A stretch of DNA of 64,000 nt from Epiperipatus broadwayi (Eukaryota; Onychophora; Udeonychophora; Euonychophora; Peripatidae): assembly GCA_028023455.1 (NCBI GenBank), contig JAQFVV010000022.1:8079100-8143099 (forward strand), in the 5' to 3' direction. This document shows positions 11,460-24,382 of this stretch, in pieces (the stretch's first letter is position 1; the number at the start of each line of letters is the position of its first letter). Below the pieces are notes generated by a model that searched no databases, had not been told where the DNA came from, and saw only the letters and a list, made by a program, of their open reading frames with translations. The translations under genes and the position numbers were made by a program.

Positions 11460-12060
11460 ATTTGAACAAAATCAAAATTATCATGTTATTTTTATTTTAT
11501 TTTATATAGTTGTAGAACTCTGCTCTTATTATTCCAACACTTGGAAATTTCAGCATATTTGCAATCAGGAGAGTTCATTCTACAAGAGGCAACATCATGT
11601 GGGGGTGAAGGTTTATTTAGTTAGAAAAGGTTTTTTTTAAAATAAAATTTAGGTTGATTCCCTCAGTAGTGATTTGATTTTCAATCATCATCAACATCAT
11701 GTAATATGGTTTAGAGGTAAGAATTTTTAATGCTCTTCCATATTAATTTGCAATCACTAAGATAGGACAGAATTTATATTGTATGTTTATTTTCAACTAA
11801 TAATTGTTACATTTAGTTTATTTCAGTATGAATGATTAACATTCTAGTATGACATTCTTGTATTAATGTCTCTTTTCTATCAACATTAAAAACTTGCACA
11901 TAGGGAGGGGGTCCCAAAGAAGAACTCTCCAGCAGAAAATGGATCTTGAAGCTACTGGATACATTGAAATAAAATCTTGTAAATAGTTAGTTAGCTTCGC
12001 GATGGTATCATGATAATGAAATAATTTTTCTTTTATTCTATTTCATTTTTTTTAGTTTTA
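11460..12060. other. AT-rich non-coding DNA
   Basis: No supported feature. It may include unrecognised LTR sequence belonging to the retroelement whose primer site lies at 12689. Confidence 0.4.
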
Positions 12061-12688
12061 GTTAATTGGTGACTTTATATATAGAGAGAGTGTCTATTGA
12101 TGCATATCTACCAGGGACATAGGTGGGTACAACGAACAATTTAGTTATTGGAATGGTAGAGATACATATGGCACACATATAAGTATATCTTTCGCTATCT
12201 GAATAGAATTTCAATTTTTATCTGTTATTAATAAAATTTGTTAGTGTTTTAAATCAAATTGGTCTTTAGTTTACCAGACTCATTCATACACTCACTCATA
12301 AATTTAATTGATTCAATATATAGATACATACACATACAGATTATTATAATACATAACACCACAATATGGTTGATACATCTTAGGTCAATGAAAACTTAGT
12401 TGCTACCTAAAGTAAATTCACCCCTGAAGAGAGGAAAAGGCAACATTCTCACTGTGTTTGAATACTGAGGCATAATAAAATCCAAAAGAGGAATGAGGTA
12501 TAGATGAACTAGCCTAAATTGTATCTAGATTTAATGAGTAAACCAAGAGCTATCCCATTGGAGGTAGACATGATCATTGGTTAGTTACTTCATCACACTA
12601 TTCATGACATCCTACCCAAAGATCCTAGATCTGACCATAGTTAGATGTGCTTCCCCTCTTCTGGAGGAAAATCTGGATTGTTACATCT
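12061..12688 (+). mobile_element. Probable 5' LTR region of an LTR retroelement (start not located)
   Basis: The call rests on position: the stretch ends in TTACA (12681-12685) three bases before a primer-binding site. This matches the usual order of LTR ending in CA, short gap, then PBS. I could not find the LTR start (TG...) or a 3' LTR copy in the window, so the left boundary is arbitrary. The sequence is moderately mixed in composition, without coding frames. Confidence 0.35.
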
Positions 12689-12706
12689 TGGTGCCCAACA
12701 TGGGGC
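12689..12706 (+). promoter_or_regulatory. Lys-type tRNA primer binding site
   Basis: TGGTGCCCAACATGGGGC differs from the well-known complement of the tRNA-Lys1,2 3' end (TGGCGCCCAACGTGGGGC) at two positions. Both are C-to-T or G-to-A changes at CpG, the usual decay of a methylated old insertion. Its position just after a CA-ending segment and about 520 bp upstream of a gag-like frame supports an LTR retroelement. Confidence 0.6.
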
Positions 12707-13223
12707 TTGAAATAGTAGATCTGCAATGTTACATCATAGTTTCTAGGGATATCTAGCCAATGAACTGATAAATCCAAAAAATATTTTTTTTTGAATTTGC
12801 TCTACTCTGAAACTCTACACATCTACAACCTTGATGAATTTATATATATAGCAACAGATTGATACACCCAACCATAAAGAGTAATACATTTCATGAAACA
12901 TTAAATATGAGTAGTTGACAAGTGGGAGATGATAAACAGAGACCACAAATAATTAATTGATCAATAAAAACAAGCTAAAATAGAATAAATAGATGTATAA
13001 AATGTAGGTTAAAAAATTAGGCAAAAAATAATAACATCTATATACCAATAAAAGTATAAGACATGAATGAGTTAAGTAAACACTAAATGACAAGAGGAGA
13101 TCAGTAGGTCCTATGATGTATGTATGCATTGATATTTAAAAGGAAAAAGTGACTTTATAATTAACTATTGGAAAAGAATTTTTAATGATACTTAGAAGTA
13201 GAAGTCAGCTGTCTGATAAAACA
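12707..13223 (+). other. Leader between primer binding site and gag-like frame
   Basis: AT-rich, no open frame. The length is compatible with a retroelement leader. Confidence 0.3.
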
Positions 13224-14392
13224 ATGAGTCACTTTGAAGAATCACATAGTGCTCATGATAGTGAGATGGAAGATGATTCTAATAATGTTGGGGAAGTCTT
13301 TACAGGTTCAAACATCTGGAGGGTCCATTACTGAAATTGGCCACACTATAGGCACAACACTGCAGATCAGGTGCTACCTCAAGTACAATGGACATTTGCT
13401 AAGAAAAAGATTCAGGTACCTGAAGCTGGAATGGTACAGATTGCAAAAGGAGAAATGACCCTAGCACAGATGTACCAATGATCATGAGTAGCATGGTAGC
13501 ATAAATGAATAAGATGAACAGTAAAATGGAAACAATTGTGGATGGCATGGTAGCATAAATGAATAAGATGAACAGTAAAATAGAAACACAATTGAGAACA
13601 GATATATGAACAGTAATAATAGTGACATTGAGTCAAGGCTGAATGATATGAAGAATATGAGTAGTATGAAGGAAAGATTGAAGAGTGAAATGGATAAGAT
13701 GATGAATCTAGAAGAAAGCCTAAGAGGAAATAGATAGTACTAGGGCAGATATAAAAGAAGTGAAGGATATTGAGACTAGGTTGGCTGCTGAGATGTAGCA
13801 GCTGTCAGTAAATTTGAATAGCATGCAAAGAAATGACTTAGAGATGAAACTAGTACTTTGAAACCTAAAAAATGACATGGAAGAGAAGGACCTGAGATGC
13901 CAACAATGATGTGAGAAGTTCAAATCAAGCATAACTGGACAACTGAAAGGCAAATGTAATGAAGTACAAAGAAATCAGGAGACCTTGAGAAAATAGATAG
14001 ACACAGAACAGGAGAGACTGCAGGACAAAATCCAAATAGAATTTCAGGAGGCCCACATTATAATGGACCAACTCTCCATAATGCAGAGCCTTGAGACAGA
14101 GTCATGTAATGCAGTCTTAGTATCTTTTGATCATCAATTCAAATGACTTGAGGATAAAATAACCTCAGTAGAAATAAACTCAGTAATAGGAAAACCTACT
14201 ATAGAGAAGTTGATGGAAAGTGCCACTGAAACACGAGATAAGGTGGACAAAATAGATGAGACTCTAAACCAAAGGTTGCTTGTGATGCAATGAGCCATGG
14301 TTGACTCTGTGACCCAAAATAATAGGAAAGAATTGAATAACATAAAGAGCAGCATTAATTGTACTGAAGTGCATCATGCTATCATACAGTAA
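13224..14392 (+). pseudogene. Gag-like coiled-coil pseudogene of an LTR retroelement
   Basis: From an ATG at 13224 the frame is acidic and polar (MSHFEESHSAHDSEMEDDSN at the start), breaks at a TGA near 13332, then continues in the same frame to about 13480. After frame changes near 13480-13610, a second long stretch (about 13620-14392) reads as a heptad-like, Glu/Lys/Gln/Asn-rich coiled coil to a final TAA. Most internal stops are TAG or TGA where CAG or CGA would fit, consistent with C-to-T decay. An in-frame 54-bp (18-codon) tandem duplication lies at about 13491-13598. No zinc knuckle, protease or reverse transcriptase follows. Position downstream of the primer binding site suggests gag. 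An ORF1 or unrelated coiled-coil gene is possible. Non-functional. Confidence 0.5.
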
Positions 14393-14576
14393 CATGATTT
14401 TGAAATTAAAACATGCATTTTTTATGTAACATTAGATGTATACTGGTAATTATAAAAATTAAAACATGTAAAACATATTTTAATTCCAGAAAGTTATTTT
14501 GAAAGTAAATTTTTTTCAGTCAATATTAAAAAAAGTTATTTTTAATTACTGTATTTTTTATTTACATAGATTATAA

Positions 14577-14910
14577 ATGGCTAGAAAAAAGATTAAGGGA
14601 GTTCTTAGAGTTTTATAGTCATACAGAGACTACAAAGATATAACTGAAGGTAAGAAAGTGCAAGTCCAGCTGCTGCTATTTTACAATGTTAGAGTTTGGA
14701 TTGACTGGAAACAAGTGTCAGCTTTTATGTGGCTCATAGCCTGTATATATGTGTGTATTGACAGCATAGAGACTGATGGGAGATCACTGCCTGCCAACAG
14801 TTACCATGTTATACTTTCTTGAAGATGACAATAAGCCAGTCTACAATTTAAAAAGGATCACCTTACCCAGAGAATCCATCAGCTTGCTGAAGAAGTAGTT
14901 TAAGTGTGCA
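14577..14910 (+). pseudogene. Decayed open frame downstream of the gag-like pseudogene
   Basis: An ATG at 14577 opens a frame beginning MARKKIKGVLRVL, broken by TAG after 13 codons. It then stays open for about 69 codons, rich in ordinary residues (including VWIDWKQVSAFMWL), before several stops. It is preceded by a pyrimidine-rich tttttatttacatag and contains GAAG/GTAAGAAA, so a splice-like context exists too. I recognise no domain. It may belong to the same retroelement or to an unrelated decayed gene. Confidence 0.2.
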
Positions 14911-14929
14911 CTGTTTTATCTATGTATAG

Positions 14930-16891
14930 AGAGGCACAGATAAAGGTACTGTGTCATATAGTTAAGTACAGCTGGTGAGCAATGTTATATATATTAAGAA
15001 TGATAGGATTTTAAATAATTTATTGAGAATAACAATTAAAATTTCTAATTAACAAATTTTAAAAGTAAATGACTTTTGTCAAATAAAAATAAAGCAAGAA
15101 AAGAAAATAATAAAAGACATTTGTTTCTAAAAAATTATTCCCAATGTTGTTCATAAAAAAAAGAGAGGAAAACTCCAAATATCTTTATTTTTTAAAATAT
15201 TTTTTAAAATATTGAAATTCAATTTTAAATAAAACTTTCCAAATAATAATAGTTTTTTTTAAAAAATCTTATACTTACCATAACAAGGAAGAGAGGCTAA
15301 TTAATAGCTTTAATTCATGTCATTTATTTTTTATATATATACACACATCATATGTGTGCATTTATGTACTTTTAAAAATAAATTGAATTTTTTTTATAAG
15401 TCTATGATAATTCAAGCGAGTTAATTTCTAAATTATTATGCAGCACACCTGAGTGCTTATATATATATTTTCATTTTATGTTTTTTTATCATTGAATTAA
15501 TTGTCCATTGAGGAAATATAATGTGGTTTATTAGGGTTTTTTTTTTTATAAATGCCAGGGTGTGCACACATTTCCATGTCACACATATATATTAAATCAG
15601 TAAGTAATTATATATTATCAAAAATGAATTTCATTTATAGATTTATGACAATTTATATATGTTCATAAATTATTATATGTCTATATGCTTATATATGAGT
15701 GTATTATGTAAACCTATTGGAACATATTTGTAAATTACAATGTAATAGTGGATTTCTTTTGTATTAATCAAGATCAAAAAAGGCTTCATTTATATGTATA
15801 GCTATATTCTGCAGACTTTAATTTCATTTTGATTGTTATTAATAAATTGATATTTCATTGTTAAAGTTATTCCATTGAATTTAATCAATCATAGAATATA
15901 TTTAACATATTATATGTTTGTATTATATCTCTTATTCACAGTAACAGTTATAGAGCTTTTTTTCACTGAGCTGGATTCATGCATAATAATCTGTTATATA
16001 AAAGGGGGTTATATTTAGTGTTTATGGACATCCAGTTGATGATGATTCTGGTTGATGCAAAGGGGATATCCTTTAAAGTCCATGAACTACATTTCATTTT
16101 AATTATTTATTTAGAAATTAAGTTTATAGTTGGCCAGTACTTTAATGGCAACTAAGTGGCTAGAGCATTGATGGTGATCAGCATGTTTTATTATCCCAGC
16201 ATTTTTTTGTTGGAACTTATGGATTAAGTTTATTCATCCAAATTATGTTGTATTGCTGCCCTAAGTTTGGCAAGGGCTAAATAATTAGCCTGGTCTATAA
16301 TGGACCAATTTCAAATCCAGCACAAGATTGATTATTGATTTATTTTTATTGTTGATCATTCATGATGATAAATGATTATTGCTTTTATATAATGCTGGTA
16401 AACTTATATTTACTTATACACCTTTACTCCCCTTAGCGATGGCAATTGGTCCACCAAAATTCATCATTAACCAAGAATATTGTATACAGAATAAGTATTT
16501 ATAATGATGTCTATGGAAAAAAAAGGTCTGTTCCTAAAGCTAAAAAATTACACTAACTTGTGAATAAAGTACATATTAAAAAAATTATTCATTAACACTT
16601 ATTTTCAATGCAATCTGTTTTTCTTTTTAAACTTTCTTCTAATTCAACATTCGCATTTTAAAATGTTGTTTCTCTTTTGATTTGAAACCACTTGGGTGTA
16701 AACAACATTTTTAATGAAGTTAAAAAACCAGTAACTATTTTTATATAATTAACCAGGTGTTTTAAAAATAATATACAGTAATTAAAGAACACACACATAG
16801 TTTAATATTCGTAGTTAGTGTTTTCCTGAAAGTTTGTGATGATGGTATTTTAGTTGTACTGTATTTATATATTGGACTATTTCATCATCTA
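14930..16891. other. AT-rich non-coding DNA
   Basis: Long A/T tracts, TA dinucleotide runs and short CA repeats. No frame or boundary worth naming. Confidence 0.5.
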
Positions 16892-17002
16892 ATATAAGTG
16901 TTGAATGTCTTTAGAAAAATTAAACTTTATTTAAATAATCCAAGTACTGTACATTATATTTAAATAAAGTTTAATTTTTCTAAAGACATTCAACACTTAT
17001 AT
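16892..17002. repeat. Perfect 46-bp-arm inverted repeat
   Basis: Arms 16892-16937 and 16957-17002 are exact reverse complements with a 19-bp spacer. Each arm contains aagtgttgaatgtctttag and taaactttatttaaat. No similarity to the MITE families elsewhere in the window. Perfect identity implies recent origin or active homogenisation. Confidence 0.95.
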
Positions 17003-17019
17003 ATATATAGTATTGCTGA

Positions 17020-17290
17020 CCCACCTGACACACATGTTGAAAAGATAAATAATTACCAATATATGTATTTAATGCTAAACCAGCAGCCATCAGTTGGTCC
17101 AGATTACTATTTCCACACATTTATACAATCAGTGCTCAGCTTTATATTAAGATAGCCAATCTTCATACTTTAATGGACAGGCTTCAAACTACTCCAACCC
17201 ACAACTCTTCAGCCTTCAATTTCATTGAAAATCTGGAGAGTTGAGGGTCATGTGAATGTCTGAGTTCAAATCCCACATACATTACACATA
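17020..17290 (+). mobile_element. Family A repeat, single-arm copy
   Basis: Carries the family blocks aaagataaat, aaccagcagccatcagttgg, acaatcagtgctcag, taatggacaggcttcaa and ctcttcagcc in order, ending near a GTCTGAGTTCAAATCCCAC motif. Diverged and not folded back. Confidence 0.75.
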
Positions 17291-18019
17291 TATATGCAGG
17301 TTTAAGCCTGCATAATGTATTAATTTATATGTATATAGTATTATAGATTTATTAATTATATATATTTTAAGTTTATACATTCAATAATGAAAATACTGAA
17401 TGCAGCAGCTAACATTGTGTTTTATGAATAAAATATTGTATGTGCTATACAATTTAAGCAATGTCATTACCTGTATATGTATTACAGTAATGTACTTTTG
17501 CTTTAGGGTAAAATGACTTTAAATACCTGTTCTCTGACATCATTAGTGATGCAAAATTCAAGATGGCTGCCAAAAAAACATTTTTTTTAAAAATTTTCCC
17601 GATTATTAAAGTGGAATAATCAATTGTAAATTGAAGTGGTGGATACAAATTGATGATGATCACTATTGTGAAATATCACTAAGTAGCCAATCACTAAGTA
17701 AGGTCTAGGTGTAGTTAGTTTTGCTGCTCTCTCAGGCTCATCTCATGCTCATTTTTATATTTAAATTCAAATTTTGTATTAAATGGAGATAAAGATGATG
17801 ATTTTCCATCATTCAGGTTCATCCCAATTTCTGTACTCTTACAAATACTACTTATTTAGTTAGTTAATAGTGTGTTAATCTCTGATGTCATGCTTAATGC
17901 TCATTGTTCATGTTGATTCATATTATTTGTAAAATTGAAATTTAGATTATATTTTGACTTGGGATTGATGATGATGACAAGTGCCATTACTCCAGATTCA
18001 CTACTTAATTCTCTATACT
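17291..18019. other. AT-rich non-coding DNA
   Basis: TA-rich sequence and short chance frames only. Confidence 0.45.
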
Positions 18020-18230
18020 GTTACAATATATTTGTAACTTGTGGAATGAAATTACTTTTCACACATGTGCTATTAGATTGATATTAAGTTTGCATGCACT
18101 CTAACCATAAGTGATTAACTTATGCTTTAAAAACATTTATTGATGGGTGAGTGTAGGTAAATTTAATATCAATATAATAGCACATGTGTGAAGACTAATT
18201 TTCCTTTCACAAGATTACACATATATAAAT
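18020..18230. mobile_element. Family D MITE with long terminal inverted repeats
   Basis: Arms about 18038-18091 and 18159-18213 are reverse complements sharing cacacatgtgctatta, gatattaa and tcttgtg/cttgtgg. The spacer of about 67 bp contains cttatgctttaaaaacattt. Related arms occur near 27560-27640 and 27780-27945. Confidence 0.75.
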
Positions 18231-20365
18231 CACTAAATTATTTATTACATAATGTGTTATATTTTTAATAATAATTATTAGAGTAAATTGCTGTAGAATA
18301 ATATGTTATGTGATAAGGAGAAGACATACTAATAAGGTTCCTATAAGAAATGAATACTATATTGATGTTGTCAATAAATTTTATTTAATTTTGAGTTGTT
18401 AATTATCTTTAAGGTGATCAATATTTTATACCCATATATTTAGATACACAAAAGAAAATGAAAAAAAGGATAACATCAGAATTGATTTTGCATACATTTA
18501 AAAACTTCAGATATGGTTCTGCTAATATATTTTCCCTTTATTATAGATAGCATGAGGAAATGACTAATATCAGTATATGTTAGAGACTCATGATGGCTGA
18601 GTTCTGCATCCGCATAAATAATTAAGCATAGTAAGGTAAAAAATAAAAATATAGCGAGAATGAAAGAAAAGAAAATAGAAAAGAGATAGAAAAATATGCT
18701 TATATTAGAAACTGAATCTATATTTTAACAAACTCATGCAAGACAGCTGAAAATATTTTTGTTTAAATATTGCTTAACATTACATTATTAATAACCAAAG
18801 GTGGACTCTGTTGGTAAGCTGAGTTCAATATCTAACATATACATATAATTCAAATTATTTTTTAGCAACAAGGCATTAAATAAAAATAAGATTTGCCTTA
18901 AAGTCCACAGAATATATACAATTCCTAGATAAATACCTTAATAATTATTATTAATCATTTATTGGACTAAAAATTATCATACATTTCTAGTCCAGATACA
19001 CATTTTAAACTTTTAATTAAAGATTAATATATCTATTATTACTAAACACAATCACCTGGAATAATTAATTCAACTCCATTAAACTTTTTTTATATGTATT
19101 CTTACAACTTTCCAGTTTCATGACATACACTCTAGTTACATGAATAAAGACACCTGAAAAGATAAATGATTACCATGATGCATTTCATGCTGAATTAGCA
19201 TTTACTGGCTAATTAACGTGTTGGGTAAACATGGGGGGGGTCTTTTCTAATATCTTTATATATATGGTTAAAGTGTAGGTGGTAAAATTGGAAAGTTATA
19301 AGTGTATTTATATATATATATATATCAATTGTTTTACTATTTACATTCATTAATTACAGTTAGCTTTATTTTAGTTCTAACTTGAAAATCATTACAAAAT
19401 GATTAACCTAATACATTTAGTGACGAAATAACTTATGTATTATACTAACACATGTGCATATAATTTCAATATATATAATTTTTAAATACTGATATACCCA
19501 CCAATATGACCAAGAATAAATCTGTTCATTGTAATTCTTATTATCAATGACATGAAGACTATCTATAGGCATTAGGATGCTAGCAGTATTATTTTGATAC
19601 AATCTTATCATTGAATGAAACTCCTTTCTCATGAAACATGCCATATATTTATTCATAACCTTCTAGCATGACAAATGTACTACTATTTGTAACTATGTTT
19701 TGTTTATTTTAATAAAGAATATAATTATTGTATAAACTGTATTAAAGATAAGAGGCATTATGCATGTAGTGGTAATATATTACTTGCTGTTTCTATAATT
19801 TTAATTGTAATTTGGGCTGAGTAAAAGTTAAAACTCTATCAGATTCCAATTAAGTAAATAATTTTTTAGTTAGTCAATTTATAACCAATCAAGATAATCA
19901 TTTCAATACTGATCAGAAAATAAGTGGCTATTTTTAACTTGATGATAGAAACTGAAAAACTACCCAAAATCTCTCAAGTTAGCAAACCTTGTAAATAAAG
20001 CCTTCTTCATCACTGTTTTACCATGAATTACGATTGGAAAGATTTGGTTCTGCAGTGAGATGCTTTAGATTACACCCCTTTTTTTAAATAGTATAATTTA
20101 TTAGGAAGTTGGAATTATATTTGAAGAAATAATTCTTTCTCATTCATAACTTCCAATAATCAATATTTTCAAATCATTTCATCAATCAAAAATTATTTCT
20201 GGATATCTATAAACTGAAATCAAATGAAATTTTCTTTATTAATACCAATTTATTAAATAGTTGCAGATATATGTAGGACTGCCATAATATGCTTCTTTTT
20301 GCCATGCTACAAAAACAACAATAGTTATTAAATAAAAATAATCAAATAATTAATTTATCAGGAGT
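18231..20365. other. AT-rich non-coding DNA with a family A scrap
   Basis: A short diverged family A fragment is recognisable at about 19150-19210 (gaaaagataaatgatta, tttcatgctgaattagca). The rest has no supported feature. Confidence 0.45.
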
Positions 20366-20373
20366 GTATAAAA

Positions 20374-20892
20374 CAGGGGTCCCCAACCTTTTTGCACTTA
20401 AGAGCACATTTTATAATACCAGCCAGGTGATGGGCACCATTTATTTTTTCAATCAGGTGGCTGGCACCATTTATTTTTTCAATGTAAATTTATAGTTGGA
20501 TATTGTTAATAATATATATAATGTACAAAAAAATATTTATTTCAAAAATAAAATTTTAACATATAATTAACGTTTATATATATATATTTTTAAATGTCAT
20601 AGCATCGGCCGGGACGCGAACCCGCAACCCAGGCAACTGCCTGCAAGTGCAAGGCAGTCGCACTGACCTCTCGACCACCAATGCAAGACAATGTTTATAT
20701 TTTTACACTGTAAAAGTATAGTATGTCCTACAATTTGATTACAATATAATACAATAATTTATAAGAAATTTAAAAAATTAAATTTATTTGTATTAGATAA
20801 ATAATTTTTTATCGTGTTTGGAAAGCGGCAGGCACATGTAAAATGGTCTGCAGGTGCCATGGTGCCTGCAGGCATAGGGTTGGGGACCCCTG
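20374..20892. mobile_element. Non-autonomous hAT element, copy 1
   Basis: Terminal inverted repeats CAGGGGTCCCCAACC and GGTTGGGGACCCCTG, flanked by 8-bp duplications gtataaaa (20366-20373) and gtataaga (20893-20900), 7 of 8 matching. An 8-bp duplication with CAGGGGT-type ends is the hAT hallmark. It encodes no transposase. It carries a SINE (20580-20689) and lacks about 275 bp present in the related copy at 35414-36094. Confidence 0.92.
20580..20689 (-). mobile_element. tRNA-derived SINE inserted in the hAT element
   Basis: The tRNA-like body (20602-20684) reads on the minus strand. Its GCATTGG/CCGATGC ends pair as a seven-base acceptor stem, a D-arm-like GTCGAGAGGTCAG follows, and the B-box-like GGGTTCGCGTCCC is clear. 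A T/A-rich tail lies at the left (the SINE 3' end). Flanking repeats aacgtttatat (20569-20579) and aatgtttatat (20690-20700) are the target-site duplication, and the second hAT copy shows the uninterrupted site. Confidence 0.9.
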
Positions 20893-20900
20893 GTATAAGA

Positions 20901-21794
20901 CATGTGAGAGTGAACACTAGAAGAGTAGAGTCATGATTTATGAACATTGAACTCCAGAATTTGACATTATATCGCTGATTCAAACCATGCAACACATCAC
21001 ACCTGTTGACAATATGCATATAGATAAAAAACCTGAAAATGCATTGTCATGCAGTGAACTAATCTTAACTAATAATGATGTGGATATATAAATTACATGT
21101 AAGCATGTGTTTATAAGTGCAAAACAATTGAAAAAGTTACATATGTAATGTAGCACACATTAATCTATAAATAAAAAACAATCAAATAAAACAGGACAGA
21201 AGTATTTATGTATCATATGACTAGAATTATTTAAGACAAGTTGTAAATAACATATTGTTACCATATTCTTTTTAAAATTTTATACTGTTTATTCCAACAC
21301 TTTCAAAATATACATATGGCAGAAAAGGAAATAACACAAAGCTTTACTTATTAAAAATAACAGAAAAAAAAAAAACGAGCATTAAAAATATTTATTTTGT
21401 AGTTACAAATCTTCTTTCAAATAAATTTAATAACATTCCTAAGTTCAATGATACAGTTTCAAAAACAAATAAAAAAAGTATAATTTAAGACTAATATAAC
21501 TATATAAATATAATGTGTTTACATCACCAATGTTGAGTGATCATTATTTCTTGATTTAAAAAACTTGCTAACCAATATCTGGCACTATAGAAATGTTTAC
21601 ATATAGATTAATTAAAAATCTCATCATATGTATGATCACATAGAAGGCAAGCATGGTAGACCATATCATTTTCATGCCCAGTCTAGAAAGTCTTTTAGCT
21701 TCCTTAGAATGAATATATATAAATATTTGTTTTTCTTAGAGTTTCTCAAAATAAAATAATTATTGATTTTATTTGAATGAGAAATGTTGCTTAT
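20901..21794. other. AT-rich non-coding DNA
   Basis: A diverged SINE-like patch (gagtcatgatttatgaacat..., about 20925-20990) is possible but too short to call. Confidence 0.4.
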
Positions 21795-21798
21795 ATAT

Positions 21799-24382
21799 TG
21801 TAACAGTCATAAATGTGTGATTCGTTAACATAGTGCAGAATTCGACCACCACACAGAACGGCAGCACCATCTATGTAGCGAAGCCACCCATGGTTCTGAG
21901 TTCGAACATAGTTTATCGGTTCCACAATACAATCTACGAAACAATGCATCTGATGCAACATTAGTAAATATTTCTTTAGGCACGGTGGTCAGGGATATGC
22001 AAGAGATTCATGATTTTATTTCGAGTTAGCCAATAATAACATTAATATTAAACATTTATCTTTACTGCATCGAGGAAATATAATATGGAATGGGTATCGA
22101 ATAAATAAATAAAGAAGTAATGGCAGATGTATAGTTTGACATTATTTATTGAAACATTTTAATAATAAATCATTTACTAATAATATTTGGTAATATTTAA
22201 AATTGGGTAATGCAATTTTCCAATAATGTTATATATTAAAGAAATACATTTATTTATTTAGAAACATTTATGCGAAATCATTTTACCAATAATACTTTAT
22301 ATTTAAGATTTCAGTAGCAGTATTTTCTGATACTGTTATGTTTACAAAGAGAAATACATTTTTGATGACGTAATCTAGCTACCTAAAATTCTCGAGCAAG
22401 TATTTGTAAGGCATGCCTTTAGGAATTTATACTTTTGCAATACAAGAGTCTAAAGTAAGATTTATAATAGTAGCAGCAGATATATATTTATTTAATTAAA
22501 GATATTTACTAATAACTAAGGGCAAACATTTATTTGAGAGCGAATTATGTCACTAATGCAGGTACATTTAGAAAGGCGATAGGAAGTGGCCGTATATTGA
22601 AACTGCAAAGCCGTGAATGAGTTTATAAAAATGGACTGGCATTTGCCATAGGCCCAAAGAGGTAAGGTGTCACATAAGCATAACCAGGGGCAAGTGGTTC
22701 GTGCCATGATTGCATGCTGGCTGCATGATGATCGTCAAGCCCTACAAGAGCATTTATTATGTCCGCTTGTGTAGGACGACTGGGGTTAATTTCAACCCTA
22801 TAGAATCTGGAATATTCAAGGCTTGTAATGGGTCATCGCATCTCTAAAATGTACACATGTATAATGTACAGACGATTTGATTAAGATTTAAATATATTTT
22901 ATAACTCGGCCCTACATTATCAACATTTAATAAAGAACGTTTGCGACTCTCAAAGAAATGCAATTTTATGGAATTATTAATTAAAATTTAATAAAATATA
23001 AACAATATGTAAACTGGGTGATTAAAAACTGGGTGATTATTATAACTAATACATCAGCCATTTTCTAAGCAGTAGACCCCTGCATTACAATAAATGAAGC
23101 ATTGAATGCGTGTCGATTTATATGAAAATATTAAGTTATTTATGAAAGTAAATATTAATGAAAATTTGACACGCATCCACTGTTTCAAGCGATCATAGAT
23201 TTATACTTAGAAAATTATGAGCATGTGATAATTATGTAATAAAATGTAGATTTAGAAATACGTACCAAGAAAGATAGAGTTAGGCAGGCTAGATTGTTAA
23301 AGAAATTTACATAATATTAATTATTAAATTTATAGTTTTACAAATGAGAATTTACAGTTTATAGTTTATAAGTTATAAAAGATGAATGAGCTATAGTGGG
23401 ATATTAGTAGAGTACTCTAGAGAATTTGGATACAGGTACCTGTTTTATGAGACATTTTCTGATTCAGTGATCAGCAGCAAATTGTTCATGATTCTAGCAT
23501 TAGCAGTTTTTTCCAGTGTTTAGGTGATTTAATTATTTGAATAGCAGCAGTAGTTTTCCAATTGTTCAGGGCAGCAGATCTTCTTTGATTGATTTTATGG
23601 AAGGCACGGGCATAGGTTCTCAGCAAACAATCGACCATCTCCAGGGAGAACAGTCTTTGACGCTTTCTACTCATGCATACTGTGGCATGTAAAAACAATA
23701 TATATATATATATTAGGAGACTCTCAACTGCTCGAGAGCAAAGCTAGAATTCAACTGAAAGTTCCTAGCAAGTCTGAAATGGCCTCCTTTCTTAGATCTT
23801 ATCTTTTACATTTTTGTGATAGTTTATTTTTGGATTCCACTTAATCTGCCCTGAGGATAATCAATGCATTTTTGTTAAGTTTAATTATAGAGAAAGCTGC
23901 CTTTCTATTGTTTACATTTACATTTACATTTTATAATTACATTTTGGGGAATTTTTCTTTAATTAATCTATTATCTCTCACTGACCGTTGCTTTTAAAAT
24001 TTCAAACACAAAAGGGAACATATGATTATTTTTACTTTAATTAAATATTACAATCTATTTCTAAAATTATTACTAAATGAAATTTAAACAAAGCAATAAA
24101 TAACGGATTTTACAATTCAAAATAAATAGTTAAAATTATATATTTTTATATAACTAAAAGAAGAAATCTAAATTATATTATTTATCTTTATTTATTGCCT
24201 TAAATTTGATATCGAAATGTGTGCATGTTTATAGTGAATTCTACATATATCTATACATTTTTAATATTACTACACACACAATTGAATACCAAAAAGTTTA
24301 AATTTGGGTAGGATAGAGCGGTGAGTGAGAGACGATAGAAAAAGGTGAAATTTAAGATTCGAATATGAATCTTACTGTTTCA
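21799..24382. mobile_element. TG...CA / TIR element, copy 2 (2.6 kb, non-coding)
   Basis: Starts TGTAACAGTCAT and ends CTTACTGTTTCA, flanked by ATAT on each side (21795-21798 and 24383-24386). It aligns with copy 1 (1120-4556) throughout, including the blocks ttcgaacatagtttatcggt, ggcacggtggtcagggatat, gtaggacgactggggttaat and cattttggggaatttttctt. It lacks the 31-bp satellite and the nested palindrome. The subterminal palindrome is slightly decayed (AAGATTCGAATATGAATCTT). No conserved frame is shared by both copies, so the family appears non-coding. Confidence 0.85.

Noticed and set aside
13412-14355. Minus-strand frames across the gag-like region
   Set aside because: They are antisense shadows of the coiled-coil frame.
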